Assembly: GCA_002395865.1 (NCBI GenBank)
Contig: DGVE01000061.1
Coordinates: 1-8,362, forward strand
Direction of reading: 5' to 3'
DNA: 8,362 nucleotides
Source: Lachnospiraceae bacterium UBA4292
GTDB lineage: Bacteria; Bacillota; Clostridia; Lachnospirales; Lachnospiraceae
Numbering within the stretch: the first letter of the stretch is position 1; each line of letters opens with the position of its first letter. The notes beneath the pieces are model-generated. The model saw only the letters and a list, made by a program, of their open reading frames with translations. It was not told the origin of the DNA and made no database searches. Shown here piece after piece: positions 1 to 6,131 of the stretch. The translations under genes were made by a program, and so were the position numbers.

Positions 1-1
1 A

Positions 2-649
2 TGTGCCGCCGGCGAGATAATATCGGGGATAGAGAAGGTAGCCAAGCCGGACCCTGCGATATACAGGCTGCTGTTTGACAGGTATTGTCTGAAGCCGGAG
101 GAGTGTCTTTTCGTGGATGACAGGGATGTAAATGTGGAAGCGGCGAAGAACCTCGGGATGAAGGCGTTTTTATTCGAAGCCCGCGAAGGGAGGCCCGCGA
201 TCGACCGCCTGAAGGAGCTGATAGAGAGCATAGAGCAGGAGAATGTTCGTGAGCTTGCGAGCAAAGCGCAGGAGGCGAGGAAGAATGCCTACTGTCCCTA
301 TTCTCACTACGCGGTGGGCGCTGCGGTACTTACGCAGGACAGACAGGTGTTTACCGGTGTAAATATCGAAAATGCCTCATACCCTGCCGGCATCTGCGCG
401 GAGAGAAGCGCGATCTCTGCAGCCGTGAGTTCGGGTGCGGTAAAGATCAGAGCCGTGGCCGTCGCGGGAGGCAGAGAGGGGCATGAGTGCTCCGGTGCGA
501 TGCCATGCGGTATCTGCAGGCAGGTGCTTTCGGAATTTGCCGCACATGAGGGTATGGATGTTTATGTGGTCAGGGAGGGAGGAACGGACAGATACTCTCT
601 TGATGAACTGCTCCCGCACTCCTTCGGACCGGATGAGGTAAAACAATAA
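2..649 (+). CDS. HAD-family hydrolase / cytidine deaminase fusion protein (5'-partial)
   Basis: The frame is open from base 2 and ends at TAA 647-649, giving 215 visible residues with the N-terminus outside the window. Residues 1 to about 75 are the C-terminal half of a HAD-superfamily (subfamily IA-like) phosphohydrolase: motif III lysine in AKPDP (K15) and motif IV acidic pair in FVDD (D39, D40). Residues about 80-215 form a full-length small cytidine deaminase: an NAYCPYS start, the GVNIENASYP segment, CAE with zinc ligand C132 and proton-shuttle E134, and PCGIC with C169 and C172. The three cysteines are the zinc set of tetrameric bacterial Cdd, which converts (deoxy)cytidine to (deoxy)uridine in the cytoplasm. 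No stop, good start codon or Shine-Dalgarno sequence lies between the domains, so one polypeptide is most likely. The HAD half may be a nucleotide phosphatase feeding the deaminase; this is inference. The GTG at 113 falls inside HAD motif IV and is not the start. Confidence 0.9.
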   Translation, partial: CAAGEIISGIEKVAKPDPAIYRLLFDRYCLKPEECLFVDDRDVNVEAAKNLGMKAFLFEAREGRPAIDRLKELIESIEQENVRELASKAQEARKNAYCPYSHYAVGAAVLTQDRQVFTGVNIENASYPAGICAERSAISAAVSSGAVKIRAVAVAGGREGHECSGAMPCGICRQVLSEFAAHEGMDVYVVREGGTDRYSLDELLPHSFGPDEVKQ

Positions 650-662
650 AGGAAGTTTTGAA

Positions 663-1703
663 ATGAAGAAGATAAGTAAAGAAAAAGCCAGTTCATACAA
701 GAAATTTATCAGAATAAGTATACTGGTAGCCACACTGTCGGTCATTGCGTCCATAGGACTGCTCATATATGTGTTTCATGGTATGGAGGAGGAGAAGCGA
801 CTGGAGGAGCTTGCCGTAAAGACAAGTATCGATGCGCAGCAGACGCCTCAGCAGACCATGACGGAGCCGGTCGCGAATCCCGCGACCAAAGAACCTGCTA
901 CGCACTTACCCACCGACACCGGGAATAGCGATGCTGCGGTGATGACCACGGCGGAGCCGATAGTGATCAATATCGAGACCACGCCCGAGCCCACTACGCC
1001 CGAGCCCACTACGCCCGAACCCACTACGCCCGAACCCACTACACCCGAACCTACCACACCTGAGCCCCAACCCGAGACACCGGCGCCCCAGACCAGGCCT
1101 GTATCGGAGAGGGGCTACGATCCTCTTCCGCCCATACCGGACGGACCCGAAGTACTGCCCGACCTGGCGAATACCATTTTCATAGGCGATTCACGCACGA
1201 AGACCATGTCGCACGGCGGAAAGCTTGAGTTCGGCCTCGTACCCGATGACCATGTATTTGCCATCTGGGGTGGACAGCTCGACTGGGAGGAGTGCAAGAT
1301 CTGCGCGAGGGAGGCCGGTAAATCAGGCGCCGCCGCAGTAGTCTTCTGGTTCGGTGTAAACGACGTTCAGATGTATCCGAACCGCGACGACCCGATGGCA
1401 TTTATACGCAATTACAGAGATATGGTTGAGGAGTATATAAATGCGGGCGGCAAGGGCAGGATGTATTTCATGTCCATACTGACCACGCAGACCACCGAGA
1501 GGGACTATTATGTGGGCCAGGAGGAGAATATCGCAGCCTGGAACGCGGCCTTAAAGCAGTTTTGCGAGGAGAACGGCAAGGGCTACTACTATCTGGATAT
1601 AACTCATCTGTATTCGGGCAGGATATTCTGCGACAATGTGCACTTCGCTAAGTGGTGGTATGAGGAAAGTCTGCTGCCCTATCTCAGAGAGGTGATCAGA
1701 TAG
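663..1703 (+). CDS. Membrane-anchored SGNH/GDSL-type hydrolase with TTPEP repeat stalk
   Basis: This is a 346-residue protein in three parts. Residues about 18-38 form one hydrophobic helix after a lysine-rich N-terminus, so it is probably anchored with the bulk outside the cell. Residues about 42-165 are a Thr/Pro/Glu-rich stalk with six TTPEP units (residues 106-135). Residues about 168-346 resemble an SGNH hydrolase: FIGDSR with candidate nucleophile S177, a block II-like glycine pair near 203, FGVND with N233, and DNVHF with D324 and H327. These match blocks I, III and V of the family, which removes acyl or acetyl groups from carbohydrates or lipids. The substrate cannot be read from sequence; cell-wall glycan is plausible given the stalk. 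ATG at 663 is preceded by GGAAG (651-655) at good spacing. The gene begins 13 bases after the deaminase stop, so the two are probably co-transcribed. No terminator was seen after its TAG. Confidence 0.85.
   Translation: MKKISKEKASSYKKFIRISILVATLSVIASIGLLIYVFHGMEEEKRLEELAVKTSIDAQQTPQQTMTEPVANPATKEPATHLPTDTGNSDAAVMTTAEPIVINIETTPEPTTPEPTTPEPTTPEPTTPEPTTPEPQPETPAPQTRPVSERGYDPLPPIPDGPEVLPDLANTIFIGDSRTKTMSHGGKLEFGLVPDDHVFAIWGGQLDWEECKICAREAGKSGAAAVVFWFGVNDVQMYPNRDDPMAFIRNYRDMVEEYINAGGKGRMYFMSILTTQTTERDYYVGQEENIAAWNAALKQFCEENGKGYYYLDITHLYSGRIFCDNVHFAKWWYEESLLPYLREVIR
978..1067 (+). repeat. Six tandem 15-bp units encoding TTPEP
   Basis: Six consecutive 15-bp units lie in frame inside the SGNH hydrolase gene, each encoding T-T-P-E-P. 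The four central units differ only at a few third positions (for example gag/gaa and acg/aca), and the first and last differ slightly more. This is a coding minisatellite forming a rigid, probably extracellular stalk. Such arrays can change length by slippage or recombination. Confidence 0.95.
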
Positions 1704-1734
1704 GCAGACCGGGTATAAAAAATGGAATTGGCTA

Positions 1735-1763
1735 TTGACATTAAATATCTTATAGTTTATACT
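1735..1763 (+). promoter_or_regulatory. Sigma-A-type promoter for thiT
   Basis: A perfect -35 TTGACA (1735-1740) is separated by 17 bases from a -10 TATACT (1758-1763). Transcription should start near 1769-1771, just at the 5' edge of the TPP aptamer. Both hexamers and the spacing fit the housekeeping consensus, and the position relative to the riboswitch supports the call. Confidence 0.85.
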
Positions 1764-1767
1764 CGCC

Positions 1768-1880
1768 GTGCTAGGGGAGCGAGAGCTGAGAGTATGACCC
1801 TTATGACCTGATCCGGACAATACCGGCGTAGGCAAGCAGTTATCCACAGCCTCCCGAGTAATAATTTTTTTCGGAGGTAT
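1768..1880 (+). promoter_or_regulatory. TPP riboswitch (THI element) with SD-masking expression platform
   Basis: The aptamer spans about 1768-1839. It carries the signature CTGAGA (1786-1791), ACCTGATC (1806-1813) and the CCGGCGTAGGCAAG segment (1823-1836). GGGG (1774-1777) can pair with ACCC-type bases at 1797-1800 (P2), and TGCT (1769-1772) with AGCA (1835-1838) (P1). Downstream, CCTCCCGA (1850-1857) can pair, with one bulged C, to TCGGAGG (1871-1877), which holds the Shine-Dalgarno sequence of thiT. This suggests that bound thiamine pyrophosphate represses translation by masking the ribosome site. The T-run at 1865-1871 lies in the loop of that hairpin and is not preceded by a strong stem, so transcription termination is less likely. 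The downstream gene is a thiamine transporter component, which independently supports the call. Confidence 0.95.
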
Positions 1881-1883
1881 CCC

Positions 1884-2615
1884 ATGGAGTTTATCAAACA
1901 ACTCTACAGCTCCAGAGTAAATGACTGGGGCGAAACGACCTACTATCCGACCACCTACGGCATCATAGTGCTGTGCGTCGTGATAGGTATCCTTATCATT
2001 GCGGCTATAGCCTTTGCGAAGGCGGCGGCAAGAGACAGGGGTAACAGCAGCAGCGCGGGAAGATTCAACCGCATGCAGCTCACAGTGTTTCAGCTGACGG
2101 TGTGCGGCATGAGCCTTGCACTGGGAACAGTGCTTTCCAACCTGAAGGTGTTCAGAATGCCCACGGGCGGGTCTGTCACAGCGCTGTCGATGCTCATCAT
2201 CTCACTGCCGGGCTATTTCTTCGGGCTGGGCGCAGGCATCGTGACAGGTATCGCCTACGGCGTACTTCAGCTGGTGATCGATCCTTACGTGCTCTATCCC
2301 ATGCAGCTGGTAGTCGACTATCTGCTTGCATTCGGCGCGATGGGACTGTCGGGATTGTTCTTTAAGAAAAAGAACGGACTCATTCCCGGATATATCGCGG
2401 CAGTCATAGGAAGATACATATTTGCGGTGTTATCCGGCTGGATCTTCTTCGGAAGTTATGCGTGGGAGGGCTGGGATCCGCTTCCCTACTCCGCGGCGTA
2501 CAATGCCGTATACATCTTTGCGGAGGCTGCGGCAACAGTCGTAATTCTCTGCATTCCTCCTGTCAATAAGGCGCTCAGGCTTTTGAAGGCTGAGCTGAAC
2601 AGCAGGGAAAGATAA
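1884..2615 (+). CDS. thiT: ECF-type thiamine transporter substrate-binding subunit ThiT
   Basis: This 243-residue integral membrane protein is the S-component that binds thiamine and works with the shared ECF module (EcfA, EcfA', EcfT), which is not in this window. Family hallmarks are MPTGGSVTALSM (from residue 92), the PGYFFGL-AGIVTGI-YGVLQ stretch (109-129), DPYVLYPMQLVVDYLLAFG (133-151) and the GRYIF-x-x-x-SG segment (176-185). The usual ThiT/YuaJ protein is about 180-190 residues with six membrane helices. This one carries an extra N-terminal stretch of about 60 residues with one more helix (residues 25-46) followed by a basic, serine-rich loop. ATG at 1884 is set by GGAGG (1873-1877) six bases upstream. 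The TPP riboswitch in its leader should lower expression when thiamine pyrophosphate is plentiful. A terminator follows, so it is probably transcribed alone or as the last gene of a longer message. Confidence 0.93.
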   Translation: MEFIKQLYSSRVNDWGETTYYPTTYGIIVLCVVIGILIIAAIAFAKAAARDRGNSSSAGRFNRMQLTVFQLTVCGMSLALGTVLSNLKVFRMPTGGSVTALSMLIISLPGYFFGLGAGIVTGIAYGVLQLVIDPYVLYPMQLVVDYLLAFGAMGLSGLFFKKKNGLIPGYIAAVIGRYIFAVLSGWIFFGSYAWEGWDPLPYSAAYNAVYIFAEAAATVVILCIPPVNKALRLLKAELNSRER

Positions 2616-2655
2616 ACAGAATATTACACAGGATCTACACATCCTGAACACGATT

Positions 2656-2696
2656 AGGACACATTTATATTGCATTATAAGTGTGTCCTGTTTTTT
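2656..2696 (+). terminator. Rho-independent terminator after thiT
   Basis: AGGACACA (2656-2663) and TGTGTCCT (2682-2689) pair perfectly. The stem continues inward through A/T pairs to about 14 bp around a small loop, and six T residues follow at 2691-2696. This separates thiT from the VTC-domain gene. Confidence 0.92.
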
Positions 2697-2745
2697 AAGG
2701 GACATTACACGATCACTTCGAAAAAGTATATGAAAGGATGTGCCT

Positions 2746-3417
2746 ATGGATTACAGACATGAATGGAAGCACGAGATCACCTATCTCGACCTTCTGTGCA
2801 TAAGGCAGAGGTTAAGAGCCGTGGCCAGTCCCGACGCGCACGCAAAGGACGGCAGATATCTGATCCGCAGCCTGTACTTCGACAATCTCTACGACAAGGC
2901 GCTTAATGAGAAGGTCGACGGCCTGAATATGCGCGAGAAGTTCCGCATAAGGTACTATAACGGTGACACGAGCTTCATAAGCCTCGAAAAAAAGAGCAAG
3001 CACGGCGGGCTGGGTACGAAATATCAGGCGAGATTGTCAGCCGAGGAGGCGCAGAGGATAGTCGACGGAGATATCGACTGGATGATGGAATCCGGGCGGG
3101 ATCTTGTTCAGGAACTATACTGCAAGATGCGCTATCAGGGGATTGCCCCGAAGACCATAGTCGATTATACCAGGGAGCCCTTTACCTACGCCCCGGGAAA
3201 TGTCCGCGTCACCTTCGACTACAATATACGCACCGGGCTAAGATGCACGGATTTTCTGAATCCGGACTGCGTGACGGTGCCAGCCGGAGACCCGGTGATA
3301 CTGCTGGAGGTCAAATGGGACGAGTACCTGCCGGATATTATAAGGGACTGTGTGCAGACGCCGGGAAGGCGTGTCACGGCATTTTCAAAGTATGAACGCT
3401 GCAGAATATACGGATAG
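2746..3417 (+). CDS. VTC-domain (polyphosphate polymerase-like) protein
   Basis: This 223-residue soluble protein is made of one VTC domain, the fold of the eukaryotic vacuolar transporter chaperone catalytic tunnel and a member of the CYTH/triphosphate-tunnel type. Visible tunnel features in order are R4-H-E-W-K8-x-E, SLYFD (42-46), FRIRYYN with R67 and R69, LEKKS with E81 and K83, FDYNIR with R162, LLEVKW with E188 and K190, and AFSKYE with K215. These alternating Arg/Lys/Glu residues would bind phosphate and metal. In yeast the domain makes polyphosphate from ATP; whether bacterial single-domain members do so is not known to me. I start it at ATG 2746, seven bases after AAAGGA (2733-2738); an in-frame GTG at 2740 sits too close to that site. 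It leads the set with DUF4956 (17 bases downstream) and the beta-helix gene, a grouping often accompanied by CotH-like kinases, which are absent here. Confidence 0.88.
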   Translation: MDYRHEWKHEITYLDLLCIRQRLRAVASPDAHAKDGRYLIRSLYFDNLYDKALNEKVDGLNMREKFRIRYYNGDTSFISLEKKSKHGGLGTKYQARLSAEEAQRIVDGDIDWMMESGRDLVQELYCKMRYQGIAPKTIVDYTREPFTYAPGNVRVTFDYNIRTGLRCTDFLNPDCVTVPAGDPVILLEVKWDEYLPDIIRDCVQTPGRRVTAFSKYERCRIYG

Positions 3418-3434
3418 AAGAGGAGTGAATTATT

Positions 3435-4118
3435 ATGTTGATCGCAACCACATTTTCGGACATCTTCAAATCAAGCTTTCTTGAGAACATCACATCTGTC
3501 TCCATACTCGATATGGTGATCGCCATGGCGCTTGCGTTTTGCGTGGGCATGCTTATATTCTTCGTGTACAAGAAGACATATGCGGGAGTCATGTATTCCT
3601 CGAGTTTCGGTGTGACCCTCGTGGCCCTCACGCTCATCACGACACTCGTTATCCTTGCGGTAACGTCGAACGTGGTGCTCTCGCTCGGTATGGTCGGCGC
3701 CCTCTCGATCGTTCGTTTCCGTACCGCTATAAAGGAGCCTCTCGATATAGCTTTTCTGTTCTGGTCGATAGCCGCAGGTATAGTTCTCGCGGCGGGCATG
3801 ATACCGCTCGCGGTCATCGGAAGCGTGCTCATTGCCATCATCCTTATCGTGTTCGCGAACAGAAAATCTGGTGTTGATCCCTACATCGTAGTTCTCTCAT
3901 GTGAGAATTCTGCCGCAGAGAAGAAGGCAGTGGAATACCTCGCTCAGCACACTAAGAAGAGCGCGGTAAAGAGCAAGACCGTGGCTAAGGGCAGCGTGGA
4001 GCTGAACATGGAGATACGTCTTGCGGACGATAATACCGACTTTATCAATCAGCTCGCGGATATACAGGGCGTAAGAAGCGCGGTACTGGTTAGCTACAAC
4101 GGAGAGTACATGGGATGA
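3435..4118 (+). CDS. DUF4956 family integral membrane protein
   Basis: This 227-residue protein has several hydrophobic helices in the first 140 residues (about 24-45, 57-77, 80-93, 105-120 and 122-141). The very conserved segment SLGMVGALSIVRFRTAIKEP (83-102) follows the second helix and is the clearest mark of the DUF4956 family. The remaining 85 residues are a soluble, mixed alpha/beta tail ending in VLVSYNGEYMG, probably a small cytoplasmic ferredoxin-like or ACT-like domain, though that fold is inference. The molecular role is unknown. The family is repeatedly found next to VTC-domain genes, as here, which suggests a membrane partner for the VTC protein. The start ATG has AGGAG (3421-3425) nine bases upstream. 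The gene is followed by a 197-base structured spacer before the beta-helix gene. Confidence 0.87.
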   Translation: MLIATTFSDIFKSSFLENITSVSILDMVIAMALAFCVGMLIFFVYKKTYAGVMYSSSFGVTLVALTLITTLVILAVTSNVVLSLGMVGALSIVRFRTAIKEPLDIAFLFWSIAAGIVLAAGMIPLAVIGSVLIAIILIVFANRKSGVDPYIVVLSCENSAAEKKAVEYLAQHTKKSAVKSKTVAKGSVELNMEIRLADDNTDFINQLADIQGVRSAVLVSYNGEYMG

Positions 4119-4130
4119 TACTAGGGTTAA

Positions 4131-4171
4131 AAGGTCACAAAGCGGATGCTTGCATGCGATTTTGTGACCTT
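4131..4171. repeat. Inverted repeat / hairpin 1 in DUF4956-beta-helix spacer
   Basis: AAGGTCACAAA (4131-4141) is the perfect reverse complement of TTTGTGACCTT (4161-4171), and the 19-base middle contains further partial pairing around a GCATGC core. No T-run follows on the + strand, so it is not a classical terminator in that direction. Read on the other strand a short TTTT follows. It may slow or process the transcript between the two genes. Confidence 0.85.
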
Positions 4172-4199
4172 GGAACCCGAACAAGCATGAGAAAGGAGC

Positions 4200-4218
4200 C
4201 ATTTTTCGAAGAAAAATG
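4200..4218. repeat. Inverted repeat / hairpin 2 in spacer
   Basis: CATTTTTC (4200-4207) and GAAAAATG (4211-4218) form an 8-bp stem closed by a GAA loop. The sequence shares the ATTTTTCG core with the next hairpin. Confidence 0.8.
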
Positions 4219-4239
4219 AGCGGATTTCGAATGGTTGCA

Positions 4240-4273
4240 GGATTTTTCGTAGCGCCGAAGGCACGAAAAATCC
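4240..4273. repeat. Inverted repeat / hairpin 3 in spacer
   Basis: GGATTTTTCGT (4240-4250) is perfectly complementary to ACGAAAAATCC (4263-4273). The loop contains GCC-GAA-GGC, which can extend the stem after a small bulge. No T-run follows. The hairpin ends about 43 bases before the beta-helix start codon and leaves its ribosome site AAGGAG (4305-4310) free. Confidence 0.85.
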
Positions 4274-4315
4274 GTATCATTTCAATACCTAAAACAAACC
4301 AGATAAGGAGATCAT

Positions 4316-5623
4316 ATGTCATCAAATAAAAAAATAGACATCATCTGCCTTATATGTATATTTATCGGACTGGTCATAACGGTGCTTTTCATGTTCGGGG
4401 AGGCTCTTGGCATAGAGGTCATCCATGACGAGGATGCAGAGACCAACGAGGACTCGCAGTATTTCTCCTCGAAGGATCTGAACGGAGACTGGGACACGGA
4501 CGCCGCCACACAGATAGTGCTCGACGGCGATACGGCGAAGATCACGGGCTCGGGAGCCTATTTCTACGGCGGAAGCCTTGTGATCACATCCGCGGGCTAC
4601 TATGTGATAAGCGGTGAGCTAACCGACGGAAGTATCATAGTGGATGCTAACCAGAACGCAAAGGTATTCGTGAAGCTGGCCGGTGTGGATATATATTCAG
4701 AGGACAATGCGGCGTTTTTGGTCAATCAGGCCGACAAGGTGTTTCTGACGATCGCGAATGATACGCAGAACACCATTTCCACGGGAAGCGTATTCAGCAG
4801 CAACGCCATCGCTGAGGGAGTGTCCGGAGCGATATACGCTAAGGACGATCTGACCATCAACGGCGGCGGGAGCCTTACGATCACCACCGGATACAGGCAC
4901 GGCATAAAGGCGAAGGACGATCTGGTGATAACCGGCGGCGATATAACCATAGTCTGTGAGGGCGACGGTATAAACGTGAACGACAGCCTTCGGATCACTA
5001 AAGCCCGGATATCCATAGACAGCGGCGGCGACGGTATCGATCAGGGAAATGACACCGGTTATATATACATAGCGGATGGAACGATAGATATAGATGCAGG
5101 TGATGATGCGATAAACAGTGCTGTCTCCATAACCATAGACGGCGGGACGCTGAATATAAGCTCCGGGGATGACGCCATACACGCTCAGACAGAGCTCACT
5201 ATAAACGACGGCACCATAGATGTGACCGGTTCGCACGAGGGTCTTGAGGCCGGCTTCATCACGATAAACGGAGGCAGAGCGGTTATCTATGCCGAGGACG
5301 ACTGCATAAATGCAGGCGGAGCAGATGCGCCTCTGATAAAGATCACGGGTGGTTATATAGAGGTGACCACTCCCTCCGGAGATACAGACGCCATCGATTC
5401 GAATGGAGACATCGAGGTGAGCGGCGGTATCGTGCTCGTGAGGGGCGGAAGCTCCAGCGGCAGCGTGGCAGGTTCGATAGATGTGGACGGTGAGATAAGA
5501 GTCACAGGCGGCACGGTCATTGCTCTGGGCGGAATATGCGAGACACCTACGCAGGACTCGGCAAATACAAGCATATTCAGCGGCACCAGCTTTGGCGCGG
5601 GCGAATATGTTCTTACAGACTAA
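4316..5623 (+). CDS. Cthe_2159-type carbohydrate-binding beta-helix surface protein (ends at in-frame UAA)
   Basis: This 435-residue product has a membrane anchor at residues about 8-29 followed by an acidic, exported region. Residues about 60-100 are the family's N-terminal strand set (a DGDTAKITGSGAYF-like entry and YYVISGELTDGSIIVDA). Residues about 165-400 repeat a right-handed beta-helix pattern of GDDAI or GDGI turns followed by ITINGG-type strands, close to the Cthe_2159 (PF14262) type known for binding cellulose or acidic sugars with calcium. Acidic GDD/GDG turns are likely calcium sites. AAGGAG (4305-4310) is five bases before ATG 4316. Family members normally continue after YVLTD with DGN-x-V and a final strand set. 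Here TAA at 5621-5623 interrupts exactly there and the same frame resumes with DGNEVLTW, so this is probably an N-terminal piece of a longer gene. It is third in the set with the VTC and DUF4956 genes. Confidence 0.87.
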   Translation: MSSNKKIDIICLICIFIGLVITVLFMFGEALGIEVIHDEDAETNEDSQYFSSKDLNGDWDTDAATQIVLDGDTAKITGSGAYFYGGSLVITSAGYYVISGELTDGSIIVDANQNAKVFVKLAGVDIYSEDNAAFLVNQADKVFLTIANDTQNTISTGSVFSSNAIAEGVSGAIYAKDDLTINGGGSLTITTGYRHGIKAKDDLVITGGDITIVCEGDGINVNDSLRITKARISIDSGGDGIDQGNDTGYIYIADGTIDIDAGDDAINSAVSITIDGGTLNISSGDDAIHAQTELTINDGTIDVTGSHEGLEAGFITINGGRAVIYAEDDCINAGGADAPLIKITGGYIEVTTPSGDTDAIDSNGDIEVSGGIVLVRGGSSSGSVAGSIDVDGEIRVTGGTVIALGGICETPTQDSANTSIFSGTSFGAGEYVLTD

Positions 5624-6058
5624 GACGGCAATGAGGTGCTCACATGGTCGATCGCCTCGGGCTACACGAACGGCTGGATCGCATCGGACAAGCTCACGAT
5701 AGGTTCTGAGTACATACTGAAGAGGGATGACAGCACCGTCGTCACGTGGACGCAGGACGCTCAGACAGTGGGCAGCGCGGGAAATTCAGGCGTGGGTCCC
5801 GGCGGCATGGGCGGTGAGGATATGTCGCAGCATGGCGGCATGGAAGGCCGTGGCAGCGCTCAGGGAGGTCCGCAAGGCATGGGTGGAAATGACTCATTCG
5901 CGCCGGATGGCATGGATAACAGCTCCGCGGATAAGTCCACTTCCGTAAGCGAAAGTGTGATAGGAACGGACGGCTGGTGGATCGCTGTACTGTGTACTGT
6001 CGTCTGCCTCGCGGCGGGACTGGCATTCTGCGGATTATATTCGGAGAGAATAAAATAG
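5624..6058 (+). pseudogene. C-terminal continuation of the beta-helix gene after the in-frame stop
   Basis: The frame of the preceding gene stays open for 144 codons after its UAA and ends at TAG 6056-6058. It starts with DGNEVLTWSIASGYTNGW and IASDKLTIGSEYIL, which reads as the normal closing strands of Cthe_2159-type proteins. A Gly/Met-rich linker (GPGGMGGEDM, HGGMEGRG, GGPQGMGGN) follows, then a membrane helix (WWIAVLCTVVCLAAGLAFCGLY) and the basic tail SERIK. The intact protein would be about 580 residues with a helix at each end. The first usable start in this part is GTG 5636, which has no Shine-Dalgarno sequence and lies inside the conserved strand. Independent translation is therefore unlikely; readthrough, a recent nonsense mutation or a sequence error would all fit. 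Confidence 0.8.
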
Positions 6059-6087
6059 TTTTTGGTAAAAATAAATAAAAGAATTGT

Positions 6088-6129
6088 AAAAGAGGTCATT
6101 CTGGGGTATAATCCGTGTGACCTCTTTTT
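6088..6129 (+). terminator. Rho-independent terminator after the beta-helix gene
   Basis: AAAGAGGTCA (6089-6098) pairs with TGACCTCTTT (6118-6127) around a 19-base loop, and the 3' arm runs into TTTTT (6125-6129). The A-rich 5' flank (6085-6091) could make it work in both directions. It closes the VTC/DUF4956/beta-helix unit. Confidence 0.88.
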
Positions 6130-6131
6130 AA

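Noticed and set aside
113..115. GTG as start of a stand-alone cytidine deaminase
   Set aside because: It falls within the conserved HAD FVDD motif and the frame is open further upstream, so it is an internal valine.
978..1067. CRISPR array or direct-repeat origin
   Set aside because: Units are contiguous 15-mers without spacers and keep a reading frame within a protein stalk.
2740..2745. GTG start for the VTC-domain gene
   Set aside because: It lies only one base after the AAAGGA ribosome site, whereas ATG 2746 has proper spacing.
4131..4171. Intrinsic terminator after DUF4956
   Set aside because: The stem is good but is followed by GGAACC, not T residues, on the + strand.
4697..5236. Long open frame on the - strand opposite the beta-helix gene
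   Set aside because: It has no recognisable domain or ribosome site; it is a by-product of the biased codons in the repeat-rich + strand gene. The same applies to other - strand frames (for example 7592-8155 and 3374-3841).
5636..6058. Independent small gene starting at GTG 5636
   Set aside because: It has no Shine-Dalgarno sequence, and the start lies in the middle of a conserved strand of the upstream gene in the same frame.
4316..6058. Alternative genetic code (UAA read as sense)
   Set aside because: Other genes in the window end naturally at UAA, so only a local event can explain the stop.
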